Program-made: the position numbers and the translations under genes | Shown here: one piece after another, positions 43,262-53,400 of the stretch | Position numbering within the stretch: position 1 is the stretch's first letter | Layout of the letters: each line of letters opens with the position of its first letter | The notes under the pieces: model-generated | Databases searched by the model: none | Told to the model about the DNA's origin: nothing | What the model saw: the letters and a program-made list of their open reading frames with translations, nothing else | NCBI GenBank assembly: GCA_963575745.1 | Contig: CAUYUJ010014590.1 | Coordinates: forward strand, 161,001-225,000 | Origin: Prorocentrum cordatum | Lineage: Eukaryota > Sar > Dinophyceae > Prorocentrales > Prorocentraceae | Direction: 5' to 3' | DNA: 64,000 bases

Positions 43262-44120
43262 TCTGTCTCGATCGATCTCACTATCGATCTCAATCAACGG
43301 GATACCACGGGACACCTCGGGACAGCACGGGACAATTGTCGATCTCACTATCGATCTCTTATCGATCTCATTCAACAGGACACCACGGGACACCACGGGA
43401 CACATCGATCTCACTATCGATCTCAATATCGATCTCACTCAACGGGACACCACGGGACACCACGGGCCACCACGGGACACCGCGGGACACCGCGGGACAC
43501 CTCTCTATCTCATTATCGGTCTTTTTATCGATCTCATTGTCGATCTCACTCAACGGGACACCATAGGACACCACGGGACACCACGGGACACCGCGCGACA
43601 CCTCTCGATCTCATTGTCGGTCTCTTTATCAATCTCACCATCGAACTCACTCAAGGGGACACCACGGGGCACCACGGGACACCACGGGACACCTGTCGAT
43701 CTCACTATCGATTTCACTAACTATCGATCTCACCTTTTGGGACATCACGGGACACCACGGGACACTTCGGGGCACCACGTCGATCTCAGTGTCGATCTCA
43801 TTATCGATTTCATTATCGATCTCACTCACCAGAACACCACGTGACCCCACGGGACACAACGGGACACCTGTCGATCCCTCTATCGATCTCATTATCGATC
43901 TCACTTTTTGGGACACCACGGGACACCTCGAGGCACCACATCGATCTCAGTATCGATCTCACGTCGATCTGACTATCGATCTCACTATCCATCTCACTAT
44001 CGATCTCACTCAACGGGACAACACGGGACACCACGGGACACCACGGGACACCGCGGAACATCGCGGGACACCGCCGGACGGACGGACGGACGAGCGGGCG
44101 GGGGAGAATCATTTGTCTTG
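43262..44120. repeat. Alternating ATCGATCTCA(C/T)T and GGGACACCAC array
   Basis: About ten blocks. Each has one to four 12-bp ATCGATCTCACT-type units followed by CAACGGGACACCACGGGACA with two to six 10-bp GGGACACCAC units. It ends in GGACGGACGGAC. Confidence 0.95.
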
Positions 44121-44350
44121 ACTTCGCCCTAGCAACGGCGGACACCACGGGACACCACTGGACACCACGGGCCACCGCCAGAATGGAGGGAGGGGGATAA
44201 TCATTTGTCTTGACTTCGCCCTAGAAGCGGCGGGTTCATTCCTCTCGCGGGCCCACGCAGCTTCGCCTCGCCCGCACGCACGACACGAACGAAACGCAAC
44301 GATTTCCCGTTTGGGGGTCTCCGTTCCATTGCGATCTCACCCCCGAACCT
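44095..44350. repeat. Tail of the alternating array plus R4, copy B
   Basis: ATCATTTGTCTTGACTTCGC followed by CCTAG occurs at 44107 and 44202 around more GGGACACC words. R4 (GCAGCTTCGCCTCGCCCGCA, then CGACACGAAC) aligns to 8805-8945. Confidence 0.8.
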
Positions 44351-44359
44351 CTCGTTTTC

Positions 44360-44722
44360 CGACAAGAGAAATAGATTTCACCCACCTCCAGAGCCCAGGC
44401 TTGACCCGATGCCCTGGGACGCATCAACTTATATGGAAGTGCCTCGTCGTTCATGGCCCACATGAATGGATACGATCCCAGGCAGTCTGAATATCGCCTC
44501 CCCCTCATCCCTGTCAAGTAGAACTATGTGCGCACACTCGTTTACTGCAAAAGCGATGTCTTCAATAATGCAGTAGAAACATACTACAGAATCAACAGGG
44601 GCGCGCACTTGTCGAAATCTTGCCCAACGCACATTCTGAGAGCAGTCCAACACTGAAGCATCAATAACCTTAGGATTTTGATTGCAAATCTCACATACCC
44701 TGCTGAAATCATGGGAAGCCAC
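44360..44722 (-). pseudogene. Unrecognised protein fragment with a frameshift
   Basis: Minus-strand frame 44722-44429 reads SRVCEICNQNPKVIDASVLD, then SVVCFYCIIEDIAFAVNE and HIVLLDRDEGEAIF. The neighbouring frame continues with YSDCLGSYPFMWAMNDEALP and ends near 44360 at the R4 border. CxxC pairs (CEIC, CFYC) suggest a zinc-binding protein. Composition and lack of repeats make it credible coding debris, and a single frameshift near 44490 would join the parts. Family not recognised. Confidence 0.35.
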
Positions 44723-45429
44723 CTGCTTTTAGCAATCTCGGTCAGAACCCGCATTCTCCTCCCACAACGCGGCGTATCCGCGCTGACCCCGCAGACGCAG
44801 AGCGGATAAATCTTCATTATCAGATACCACCATGCGGGCCACGCGCGCGCCGCCTCCTGCGCGTTTCGAAATCCGACCAAACCCATTGGTTCTCCCAGTA
44901 CTTCAGGGTAGACCTCTTCACAAACACATTCCCCAAACAGTACTTGGGGTTCTTACAGGTCTTCTGAAGTCGCTGAGCTCCGTCAGCGGTCCGGATGGCT
45001 CAGGCCCGCCCGTCATCGACCGTCGCCGCAGTCGCCGTTAGGCCCTCGTGGCGGTCTGGCCGGCTCGCCGCCTCCCGTCGCCGCGATGTTTTGCGTTAGA
45101 AATCAGGTCGATATGGCAATCGCGACCAGGGTCCTCTAGGCGGATACATATATATATACACACTATAACAGTGAATGCTTATAGTAGTGATATAAAACAT
45201 CTCGGGAAACATCTCCCATTCTGAGTTTGGCCATCTTCAAAATCTCTGAAACATCTGCGGCTCAAAATGTCTGCGGTCAGGGGGGGGACTCCGGAAACTC
45301 TCCGGGCGTTGGCAATCTCTGGGGGCATTTTAGGAAATCCCCGAAATATGTTTGGAACATCTCTGGACCATTGCTGGAAAATTTGCCCAGAACATCCCCC
45401 TGAACATAATCTCTAGAGTGGCAATTATT
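44723..45429. other. No gene; GAAACATCTC-type words
   Basis: 45185-45415 repeats AACATCTC and ATCTCTGG words irregularly. Confidence 0.5.
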
Positions 45430-45469
45430 TGAGAAACGAATGGTCGTGCATCTTTACACATTGTAAATA

Positions 45470-45646
45470 TATGTGTCTATGCATATGTCTGTCTGTCTGT
45501 ACGTACGTACGTAAGTACATATGCATGCATGTATGTATGTATGTATGTATGTATGTATGTATGTGTGTGTATGTATGTGTGTATATGTGTAGATGTGCAT
45601 ATGTATTACATATATATATATATATATATATTCATACATACATATG

Positions 45647-45686
<40 letters not shown>

Positions 45687-45690
45687 TTTC
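45470..45690. repeat. (ATGT)n and (TA)n microsatellites
   Basis: GTACGTACGT, (ATGT)n about 45530-45565, (TA)n about 45611-45633 and 45655-45678. Confidence 0.95.
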
Positions 45691-45714
45691 TTCCCTGGCG
45701 ACTAGAGTCGGGGC

Positions 45715-45945
45715 CCCGGCCCGGGACCCGCGGCCCCCATGGAAGTGCCGGGGCCTCTTGGGGACGCCGCCAGGCGGGCCAAGACAGCTCCAAAGCGAAT
45801 CACGAGGGTCCCATGAGGCCCCCAAATGGTCGAACAGCGCCAGGAGCCGCCGAAATTTGGTTCCAAGACGCCCGTGCTTCCAGACGGTCCAAGAGGCCTC
45901 GGAGACGCCCCTCGAGACCTCCAGGAGGCCTCCCGAGTGTTCCTC
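45715..45945. repeat. R6 repeat, GGCCCCAAG orientation
   Basis: CCAAGAGGCCTCGGAGACGC and related words. Confidence 0.65.
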
Positions 45946-46009
45946 TTTCTCATGCTCATCCCTCCCTCCTCCCTTCTGCCCCTCATCCTTCCCCCCCTGT
46001 CTGTCAGGG

Positions 46010-47016
46010 TTTGTCTTTGGCAAGTTTCGCGCAAGATGGGCCGAACGGAAATGCGGTGTGCAATTGGGCATGCGCGGCTCTGACTGGCTTACCAAACTCC
46101 GATGCGCTGATGACGTGTTGTTGGTCGCCACGTCTCTCAGACAAACAAATGTATGATTCGGGATGTCGTGGACGCTGCGCAACCAACTGGCCTGGAAATA
46201 CACCCAGGTAAGACCAAGATCCTACATAACGTACAAGAGCGGCAGCCGCCAAACCACCCAGAGTATGCAATCGTCAACGAACACTCCATCGAAATACTGC
46301 CCTATCCTACTGCCCAATAATATGTTGGACGGCTGATCTCTTTTCGTGGCCCGACCACGACGGAAATTTAGTCCAGAAGTAACGCAGCATGGGAGCACAC
46401 TGGCCTGGTTAAATATTAGTTTTCTGCACGTTCGTACTCATTGAAAGATCGCCTACGGCTCTTCAGTGGCGTTGTGACTCCTACGCTTCTCTATGGTGCT
46501 GGTTCATGGGAATTACAGGTGCGGACTACACAACGCTGTATGTTCAGAATGATTATCGGATCGCAGAGGCATCGTATTCAGGAAAACAGCGCGCAAGAAA
46601 ACGATGACGACCATGTCGGGAAGCACCGCCTCCGATACCAGCGAGACACGCACCACAACGACATTGAGCTCCCGTTCTCGACACAATGTAGAACCATGGC
46701 AGGATTGTGTCCGACGTGCGACGAGGCATATCGAACAACACTACCACAAGTTGGGATACGAGGATATGGTGCGTGAAACAACGGATATTGCAATGGCGAC
46801 TATTTGTGCCGGTGATCACAGATGACAAGGGGGTAGTGCAGCAGAAAAGTCTTACTCTGGGAACCAACCTTTACCAGTGCACGTGCCAAGCGGCTACCAC
46901 ACCGACCCCCAATGGACCGACAATATGACAAACCTCATCCGCACAACATGTGGCGAAGAGTTGCTAAGCATCGGAGGAGCTACGGAATAATTGGAAGATG
47001 GTTTGTACACAACCGA
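46010..47016 (+). mobile_element. LINE-A: degenerate non-LTR reverse transcriptase remnant
   Basis: Pieces across frames follow the LINE RT order: LRCADDVLLVATS (46097-46135, ADD box replacing FADD), GLEIHPGKTKIL (46186-46225), EHSIEILPYPTAQ and YVGRLISFRGPTTTEI with intervening stops (46285-46370), then LKDRLRLFSGVVTPTLLYGA with TTQRCMFRMIIGS (46441-46563), HNVEPWQDCVRRATRHIEQH (46685-46745) and, near the end, TDNMTNLIRTTCGEEL and LEDGLYT (46916-47010). LRLF...VTPTLLYG and TTQR.M.RMI are typical of LINE thumb regions. At least three frameshifts and three stops. Confidence 0.75.
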
Positions 47017-47064
47017 ACAATGAATCTATTCCTGGTGACTGAAAGAGCGGCGCTCCGATTCTGA

Positions 47065-47300
47065 CTCTAGCGTCCATCTCTCCGACCCGGCTTCCCATCT
47101 CCCCGACTCCGGCCCCCAACTCTCCTACTCCAGCTCCCATCTTCCGACTCGGGCTCCCAACTTTCCGACTCCAGCTCTCATTTTTCCGACCCAGGCGATT
47201 CCATCTCTCCGCTTCCTGCCTCATCTCTCCGACTCCGGCTCCCATTCTTCCGACTCCTGTTCCCATGTGTTCGTCACCGGCTCCCATCCTTTCGACTGTG
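47065..47300. repeat. 21-bp minisatellite (CTCCGACTCCGGCTCCCATC)
   Basis: About eleven diverged units. On the minus strand the period keeps a 7-residue MGAGVGE phase. Confidence 0.85.
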
Positions 47301-47627
47301 GTTGCGACCGTTCGGGTGAATTTCTCAGGTGGCACAACGTGAATTCTACCAGCTCTGAGGTACGATGTTGTCTCTCCGACCCCGGGACCGGAACTAATCC
47401 TCGATTCCGACCTCTCGTCGTGAGGGTTCCGCGTGAATTCTGGTGCTCCGGCGCCACCGCCGCACCCTTTCTAGGGACGTCCTCCGGGACGACTGCTGGC
47501 GCCCTGTCCTGTCCTGTCTTGTATCCTTCTCTTTGCCATTATGCAATTTTTCTGCAATTTCTCCTGCTTCGCCACCCCTTCCTCCCCATCCCTCCTCCTT
47601 TAAGCCCCTCCTGAAAACAATGGAGGA
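47301..47627. other. No gene recognised
   Basis: Mixed sequence leading into the purine tract. Confidence 0.4.
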
Positions 47628-47735
47628 AGAGGATGGGGAGGAGGAGGAGGAGGAGGAGGAGGACGAGGAGGAGAAAGAGGAGGAGGAGGAGGAGGAGGAG
47701 GAGGGGAGGAGGAGGAGGAGGAGGAGGAGGAGGAG
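47628..47735. repeat. (GAG)n purine tract
   Basis: About 105 bp of GAGGAGGAG. Confidence 0.95.
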
Positions 47736-47739
47736 GCGC

Positions 47740-47935
47740 AGGCGGGACGCAGGAAGCCGACGAGACCGAGGACGACAGGACCGAGGACGAAGAGCCTCGA
47801 GGAGAGAACTGCGCGGCGGCGGCGGCCCCGCGGAGCCGCCAGGAGCCCCGACCGCCGGAGGGCCGGGCGCACGTGGCCGCCGTCGGCCTGGCGGCGGCCG
47901 CGGGGCTGTCCCGGGCCGGGCGAAAGGGGGGGATT
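47740..47935 (+). CDS. Possible exon, acidic then Ala-rich
   Basis: Unrecognised. One plus-strand frame reads TQEADETEDDRTEDEEPRGE and then PEGRAHVAAVGLAAAAGLSR, with biased composition that the purine repeat upstream does not explain. It runs into repeat R3, so if real its 3' part or intron is R3-derived. No splice sites fixed. Confidence 0.2.
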
Positions 47936-48275
47936 GGGAAGGGGGGGGGTGCGACGTCTGCGGCATGCAGCTGCTTTCGGCCCCACTGCTGGGGCCCACA
48001 AAACGACGCGAAGATCGGGACAGAATCGGATCGGGATAACTCGAAATCTCTGAGGATCGGCGGGTTGGGAGGATGTATTGGGCGCCGCGGCCGCTCCAGA
48101 GCGTTCCGGAACGCTCTGAGAGCGCTCCGGAACGCTCTGGAGCGATTTATCCCGATCCTAGCCCTGTTTTAGCCCACTCCTCGATGCACAGCCGCCTCCG
48201 GCGCCGGGGGCGCCAGGAACATCAGCTGCGCGAGCTGTTTCTCCACCCCCCGCCGTTGCTATCCCCCCCTGTCGC
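47909..48275. repeat. Dispersed repeat R3, copy B (interrupted)
   Basis: Aligns to 901-1092 on both sides of the 172-bp insertion at 48000-48171. Confidence 0.85.
48000..48171. mobile_element. 172-bp MITE with 6-bp target duplication
   Basis: Inserted between GCCCAC (47994-47999) and its repeat GCCCAC (48172-48177); the paralogue at 985-990 has one GCCCAC and no insert. Ends AAAAC / GTTTTA. Internal inverted repeats include GGATCGGGATAA / TTATCCCGATCC, and a 53-bp near-palindrome built of CCAGAGCG/CGCTCTGG and TTCCGGAA words at about 48091-48143. No coding capacity. Confidence 0.85.
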
Positions 48276-48465
48276 GCGGCCTGGCCGTCGGCGGGGCTGC
48301 TCGCGGCTGGAGGGGCCCAGCAGGTGCCCGGCGGCGTGGAGGCCCCGCTGCTGGGCTCGTGGCTGCTGGCCGCCGCCTTCGCCGGCGGCCGGCAGCTCGC
48401 GGGCCTCGAGGCGGAGGGCAGGAGAGTCGTGGAGAGCAAGAGAGGGCCTTTGGTCAGAGCGTGAA
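48276..48465 (+). CDS. Possible exon with a hydrophobic segment
   Basis: Unrecognised. A frame reads SAGLLAAGGAQQVPGGVEAP, LLGSWLLAAAFAGGRQLAGL and EAEGRRVVESKRGPL, ending at TGA about 48463. Amphipathic to hydrophobic, not repeat-driven. May pair with 47740-47935 across R3. Weak evidence only. Confidence 0.25.
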
Positions 48466-48740
48466 TTACCTACCCCGCTTTCGCTTCCAGGCAAAACCAA
48501 GTCATACCACGCGCCTCCTCGTCAAGCGGCCTGACCAGTACAGGCCGTAGTTTGGCATCGCTTGGTATCTCTTGGAAGCGAGGGTGGTCAAAAGCGAGGT
48601 AGGTTTGTTTGCCCCCTATTTGGGCCCTAAGCTGAAATCGGGCGTGTCCCTCTGCATGGGGAAGATTCAAAAGTAGTCAAACATTGCGCTACCGAGGAAC
48701 CCCACAGACCTATTTTGTTTCCCATGTGTACCATCGGTGC
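48466..48740. other. No gene recognised
   Basis: Unique-looking sequence with no feature seen. Confidence 0.4.
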
Positions 48741-48950
48741 TTCTGCTGCTGCTCCTCCTTCTCCTCCTCGGTGTCCTCCTCCTCCTGCTGCTGCTTCTGC
48801 TGCTGCTGCTTCTGCTGCTGCTGCTGCTGCGTCTGCTGCTGCAGCTGCTGCTGCTGCTGCCGCTGCTGCTGCCCCACCTCCCCGTCCTCCTCCTCCTCCT
48901 CCTCCTCCTCCTCCTCCTCCTCCTCCTCCTCCTCCTCTACCTCCTCCTAC
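48741..48950. repeat. (CTG)n and (CTC)n microsatellite
   Basis: CTGCTGCTG to about 48870, then pure CCT/CTC to 48945. Confidence 0.95.
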
Positions 48951-48953
48951 CTC

Positions 48954-49447
48954 CCAGCGCACCCCCTGTGGCGTCGAGGAAATGCCACGCCTGCCACGCC
49001 CTGGGAGCCTGCAACGCATAGGGCCCCCAGCGCACCCCCTGTGGCGTCGAGGAAATGCCACGCCTGCCACACCCTGGGAGCCTGCAACGCATAGGGCCCC
49101 CACCCCCAGTGCACCCCTTGTGGCGGCGAGGAAATGCCACGCCTGCCACGCCCTGGGAGCCTGCAACGCATAGGGCCCCCACCCCCAGCGCACCCCCTGC
49201 GGCGTCGAGGAAATGCCACGCCTGCCACACCCTGGGAGCCTGCAACGCATAGGGCCCCCACCCCCAGTGCACCCCTTGTGGCGGCGAGGAAATGCCACGC
49301 CTGCCACGCCCTGGGAGCCTGCAACGCATAGGGCCCCCCATCCCCAACGCACCCCTTGTGGCGTCGAGGAAATGCCACGCCTGCCACGCCCTGGGGGCCT
49401 GCAGCGCATAGGGCCCCCACCCCCAGCGCACCCCCTGTGGCGTCGAA
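48954..49447. repeat. 79-bp satellite, seven units
   Basis: Units begin GCGCACCCCCTGTGGCGTCG at 48957, then about 49030, 49110, 49189, 49268, 49348 and 49426. The first interval is about 73 bp, the others 79-80. Two variants alternate (CCACGCCCTGGG with GTGGCGGCG, CCACACCCTGGG with GTGGCGTCG), so a 158-bp higher-order unit is emerging. Confidence 0.95.
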
Positions 49448-49628
49448 GGGATGCCCTGTGTGCTATGCTGTGCTGTGCTGTGTTGCTGTGCGGTGAGCTG
49501 TGCTGTGCTGTGCTGTGCCGTGCTGTGCTGTGCTGTGCTGTGCTGAGTTGAGCTGAGCTGAGCTGTGCTCAGCTGTGCCGTGCTGAGCTGAGCTGAGCTG
49601 AGCTGAGCTGAGCTGTGCTGAGCAGTGC
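49448..49628. repeat. (CTGTG)n/(CTGAG)n pentanucleotide array
   Basis: About 180 bp; CTGTG dominates first, CTGAG later. Starts directly at the end of the 79-bp satellite. Confidence 0.95.
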
Positions 49629-49819
49629 TGTGAGGAGGAGGGGAAGAGTGAGGTGTGAGAGAGACAGAGAGAGACAAAGACAGAGACGGAGAGGGAGGTG
49701 TGCGGGTGAGTGTCGCGGGTGCGGCGCGGCAGGGAAGAAAACCAGAACCCTACGAAGCATGTGGGGAAATAGTCAAGGGACGATTTGTTTGACTCTGTTT
49801 GAGCATGTTCGGGGCGTCT
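49629..49819. other. No gene; GAGAGACA words
   Basis: AGAGAGACAGAGAGAGACAA tract at about 49655-49690, then unrecognised sequence. Confidence 0.5.
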
Positions 49820-50010
49820 TGTGGAGGACGATCAATGGAGAGGAGGCATGTTGCCAAACAATTTCTATATGTTTAAACATGTGTTTACATGTGTTAAACA
49901 TGTTTAAGACGTGTCTAGAACATGTTCCCGATATTAAACACATTTAATATGCACTGATAGGCTGGTTAGAGTGTCCATTCTTTTGGCATCCACAACCCTA
50001 AGCCTAATAT
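49820..50010. repeat. Dispersed repeat R2, copy B
   Basis: Aligns to 12459-12655. Middle built of AAACATGTGTTTACATGT words. Confidence 0.8.
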
Positions 50011-50199
50011 AACGGTGAAGTCGTGGCCTCACTGAGGGCCCCGTCTTCGTATGAGGGATGATGCATCTGGGCGGTTAGGCCTGGTGCATCTGCAGAAGCG
50101 ACCTTCTATCTCTAATGATTCTGGCCCTCCTAACTTTGGTCCCCTCCGAAAGTCTTTTTTTGATTAATCAGAAAGGGCACCAATGCCTCGGACGGTTTT

Positions 50200-50600
50200 T
50201 GGCTGCTCTCGGCCTCGGGGGGCCCTCGCCAGGCCCCCGGACAGTTAGAAAACGAGGCGGGATGAAAAGCTTGCCCTGGGGAAGCGGTTGGGATGTTTGG
50301 AGATACCGTAAAAATCAAGACGTCGGATGTTTGGTGCTGTTTGCCCTTGCCTCGTTTTCGTCCAGGCCTCCTGGAAGGCCCTCGTCGCCACGGACGGACG
50401 GGCCAGGAATGCCCTGAGACGGCCGAAGAGGCACCCGAGAAGACCCCAAATGCGCCCAAGAGGCCCAAGGAGGCCCCCAAAGATGCCTCCAAGAGGCTCC
50501 CAGGAAGCTCCCAGGAGGCCTCAAAAGAGTGCCCCCAGCGCGCCCCATGGTGCCCATGGGGAGAGGTCTGGGAAGCAGCGGTATGGGTACCTCGTGATTT
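50200..50600. repeat. R1 copies C with an internal R6 block
   Basis: A partial R1 at about 50205-50300 is followed by a second (CTCCTGGAAGGCCCTCGTCG, 50369 onward; GAGAGGTCTGGGAAGCAGCG, 50560 onward). Between them 50410-50550 is R6-type sequence (CCAAGAGGCCCAAGGAGGCC) that other R1 copies lack. Confidence 0.6.
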
Positions 50601-51589
50601 CCCCTATCGAGGCGAGCGGCCCGAGCTCGCGGGGGGCGCCGCCGGCGCAGCGGAGCAGCGCCGATTGGCCTGCTGGCGTCGTGCAAGGGTGGGCCTTTTG
50701 GTGGAGTGGCCTTTGGTGTGCGGCTTGGCGTTTTCTGTGACATTTACCGTCAGGCCCTATGGGTTTTCTTGCCTCGAGGTGCGTTCCAGCAGCTGCGCGT
50801 CGCCCAGCCGGGGCCGGAGGTGCCAGGGTGTTCTCGGACGGCCACGGGAGGATCCGAGCTGTGCGCGAGGACTGGGTGGCCGGTCGCCAGAGTTACCTTT
50901 TGGTGCGCGGCTGCGGAGTGTCACCCGACCGTCGATCGGGAAATGCGCTGCTCAGGAGCGTCGACGACGGGGTGAGAACGGATCAGGAGGGTGAACATCG
51001 ACCCCCCCGTCGCCCGGTCCTCGCCGATCCGGGCACGGGCGCCCCACCTTGCCGGAGAGCGTAGGGTTTCCCCACCCGGGGCCCATCGCCGATCTCTCGG
51101 CGATGAGGCGGCAGTTTCGGGCCACTGTTCTCCCCCCTGAGCAGCCAGCCTCCTCCCCCAGGTTTGATAGCAGCGGCAAGTTTTGCCTCCCCCCCCTGAA
51201 GCCGAGCACCGACGGTCGCTCGTGCTAAAGTGTCACTTTTGCGCGTAGCCGAGGCTGGGCGAGCTGAAGTCGTCCACAAGCGCCGCCGCGGCCGTGTACG
51301 CGCTCACCTCCCTCGGCGTGTCGGGGAATGCGGGGCTCGAGGATCGATCGAGGTGGTTTTAGGGGCGCCGTTTTCGTCCTTCTGTGGGCCTCTGGCCAGG
51401 GGCAACGGGAGGAGGGATCGGGCTCATAGGGAGGGAGCATTCGGATACCCATCCTGCCCATGAACGCTCGGATTTGCTATTGGGCGCTTCTCGCGGATGT
51501 ACGATGTATCGCCGATCACGGGTCGGCCTCCCCCTTCAGCCCGTCCCCTCCGACAGAAGCAGGTCTTTAATGATGCCCCCTTTAAGCTC
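50601..51589. other. No confident gene
   Basis: GC-rich, several overlapping open frames, no recognised domain. Short inverted word GGAAATGC/GCATTTCC-type structure not significant. Confidence 0.4.
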
Positions 51590-52135
51590 TTGGCTGCGTC
51601 GTCCCTCCCCTCCTCGCCCCTCCCCTCCTCGCCCCCTTCCACGTTTCTTCCCCCTCGCATTCATCCTCTCCCTCCCTTTCGTCATTCTTCTCCTTCTCGC
51701 CCTCCTCGTTCTCCTCCTGGCCCCCCTCCTCGCGCCCCCCTCGTCGCCCTCCCCCTCGTCCTCCCTGTCCTCGTCCTCTCCCTCCTCGTCCTACTCGCTC
51801 TCCCTCCCCCCTCCTCTCTCTCCCTCCTCGCCCTTCTCCTCGTGCTTCCCCCCTCGCTCTCCCTCCTCCTCGCTCTCCCTCATCGCCCTCCTTCTTGTGC
51901 TGCGCTCCTCGCCCTCCCCCTCGTCCTCCCTGTCGTCATCCCCCCTCTCCTCGCCTTCCTTCTCGCTCTCCCTCCTCGCCCTGCTCCTCCTCGTGCTCCC
52001 CTCCTCGCCCTCCTCCCCGCTCTCCCTCCTCGTTCTCCTCCTCCTGCTCCTCCTCTTGTTCCCCTCCTCGCCCTCCTCCCCGCTTCCCCTCCTCGCCCTC
52101 CTCGTGCTCCCTTCCTCGCCCTCCTGTCCCTTAGC
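51590..52135. repeat. Polypyrimidine (CTC/CCT)n tract, about 540 bp
   Basis: Almost pure C/T on the plus strand with CTCGCCCTCC units. Frames through it are not genes. Confidence 0.95.
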
Positions 52136-52179
52136 CCCTTGGTGCCCTGTATAGGAGCCCCCGTAGAGCCACCTACCAG

Positions 52180-53400
52180 AACTCGATATCTCATGTGATA
52201 CAAGCGAACGGGACGATGCTGGCGGGCTGCTCGTGTGCTACGGGGCTCGCTAAACGTATGACGATAACTGTATTGAGGCATGTCGGGGCTAAATGCAACA
52301 CCGTACGCATCAAATGCCTCGTTGACGACATTCGCCTGCATGCCGTGGGAGGTCCGCAGATTGCCGCCAGGGATCGGTGTTTCGCCTTTAAGGAAATGGT
52401 TTGCCTCCTGCAGGCCAGAAGACTACCCCTGTCTTGGGATCAGACGGGCTTTGTGTGCAGTGATGGTGCTGTGTTTGGGCTAATAGAGGGTGAGGTCGCG
52501 TATTTGTAGCCGCCTGGGATACCTCATCTTGGGAGGGATGCTTACCACAGAGATCTGGGTGGCGATGCGTGTGATGGACGGTCTAGGCGCTTGGGCACAC
52601 AGTTGTCGAGGCTACTGGACGCCATGATGAAAGGGGACAGGATTCGGGCCTTGCAAGGCCTCGCCAAGCACAACGCTGCTGCTCATCGAGGAGAGGTTTC
52701 ATCGAAGGCCCTCTGGGCCTGCTCTACCGCTGGGGTGCCTGCCAGCAGGGTTCAGCATCTACGAATGTCCTTCCTGAATGCTGGTTCTAGGTTCAAGCCT
52801 GGGTCTTCTGTGGGCTTATCTCTGATGTGCGCGGACAATGGCTGGCAGAATGACCCGCTGGTTATCGCCACTGCAGATGCGATCCACACATCCATTGTGA
52901 TACTTTATTCGAATGCGATATCTATTGAGGTTTTCAGGGCAGTGATGAGCAAGGCTGAAGGCCTCTTGGGGGATCCCCAAGCGTGAGTCACGTGCAGAGA
53001 CACCATTGCCGCGCTGGTTCTGAGCATGCACAGGATTCGTTGGACGCTCAAGGAACCTGCGGTATTACAGGATGATCACGGTACCGACTGGGACCTTCTG
53101 TATTCTGATGTTGCCTACGTCGCCCACATCGTGAGGTTGGGGGTGAGGCGGCAGATTGACAGGGATGCACTTAGTCAGCTGCAAGGGGCAGGGGGCCTCA
53201 CGCACAGGGCCCAATTGCCTGGGGTCCCTTCCAGGCGGCCCTCCTGGGGAAAGCGCTCACACCTCATGAGCGTAGATCTCTCGGAGGTGTCGTCACAGGA
53301 TGGCATTGGGCCCGCGAGGCCTCCCATGGCCGTGGCTCATCATGGGCACTCGCTGTGGGAGTACCCTGTGGGGGGACAAGGCAATTCTTTGGTGTGCTGA
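52180..53400 (+). mobile_element. LINE-B: non-LTR RT remnant, one frame with two stops
   Basis: A single frame (phase of 52195) stays open for about 1.2 kb except TAG 52507 and TGA 52984. It opens with MLAGCSCATGLAKRM (RT palm, the AGCSFAT-type motif of dinoflagellate LINEs) and ALVDDI-like CLVDDIRLHAVG at 52318-52350 (catalytic DD), then RDLGGDACDGRSRRLGTQ and AHRGEVSSKALWACSTAGVP, and ends TGA 53398. It starts right after the pyrimidine tract, so the 5' part (endonuclease, RT fingers) is missing. Few lesions for its length suggest it is younger than LINE-A. Confidence 0.75.

Noticed and set aside
49448-49628. Resemblance of CTGAG/CTGTG repeats to immunoglobulin switch regions
   Set aside because: Simple pentanucleotide repeat in a protist; no related machinery.
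48627-49677. Repetitive Gly/Arg/Trp ORFs on the minus strand
   Set aside because: Shadows of the stop-poor 79-bp satellite; the same DNA is open in several frames.
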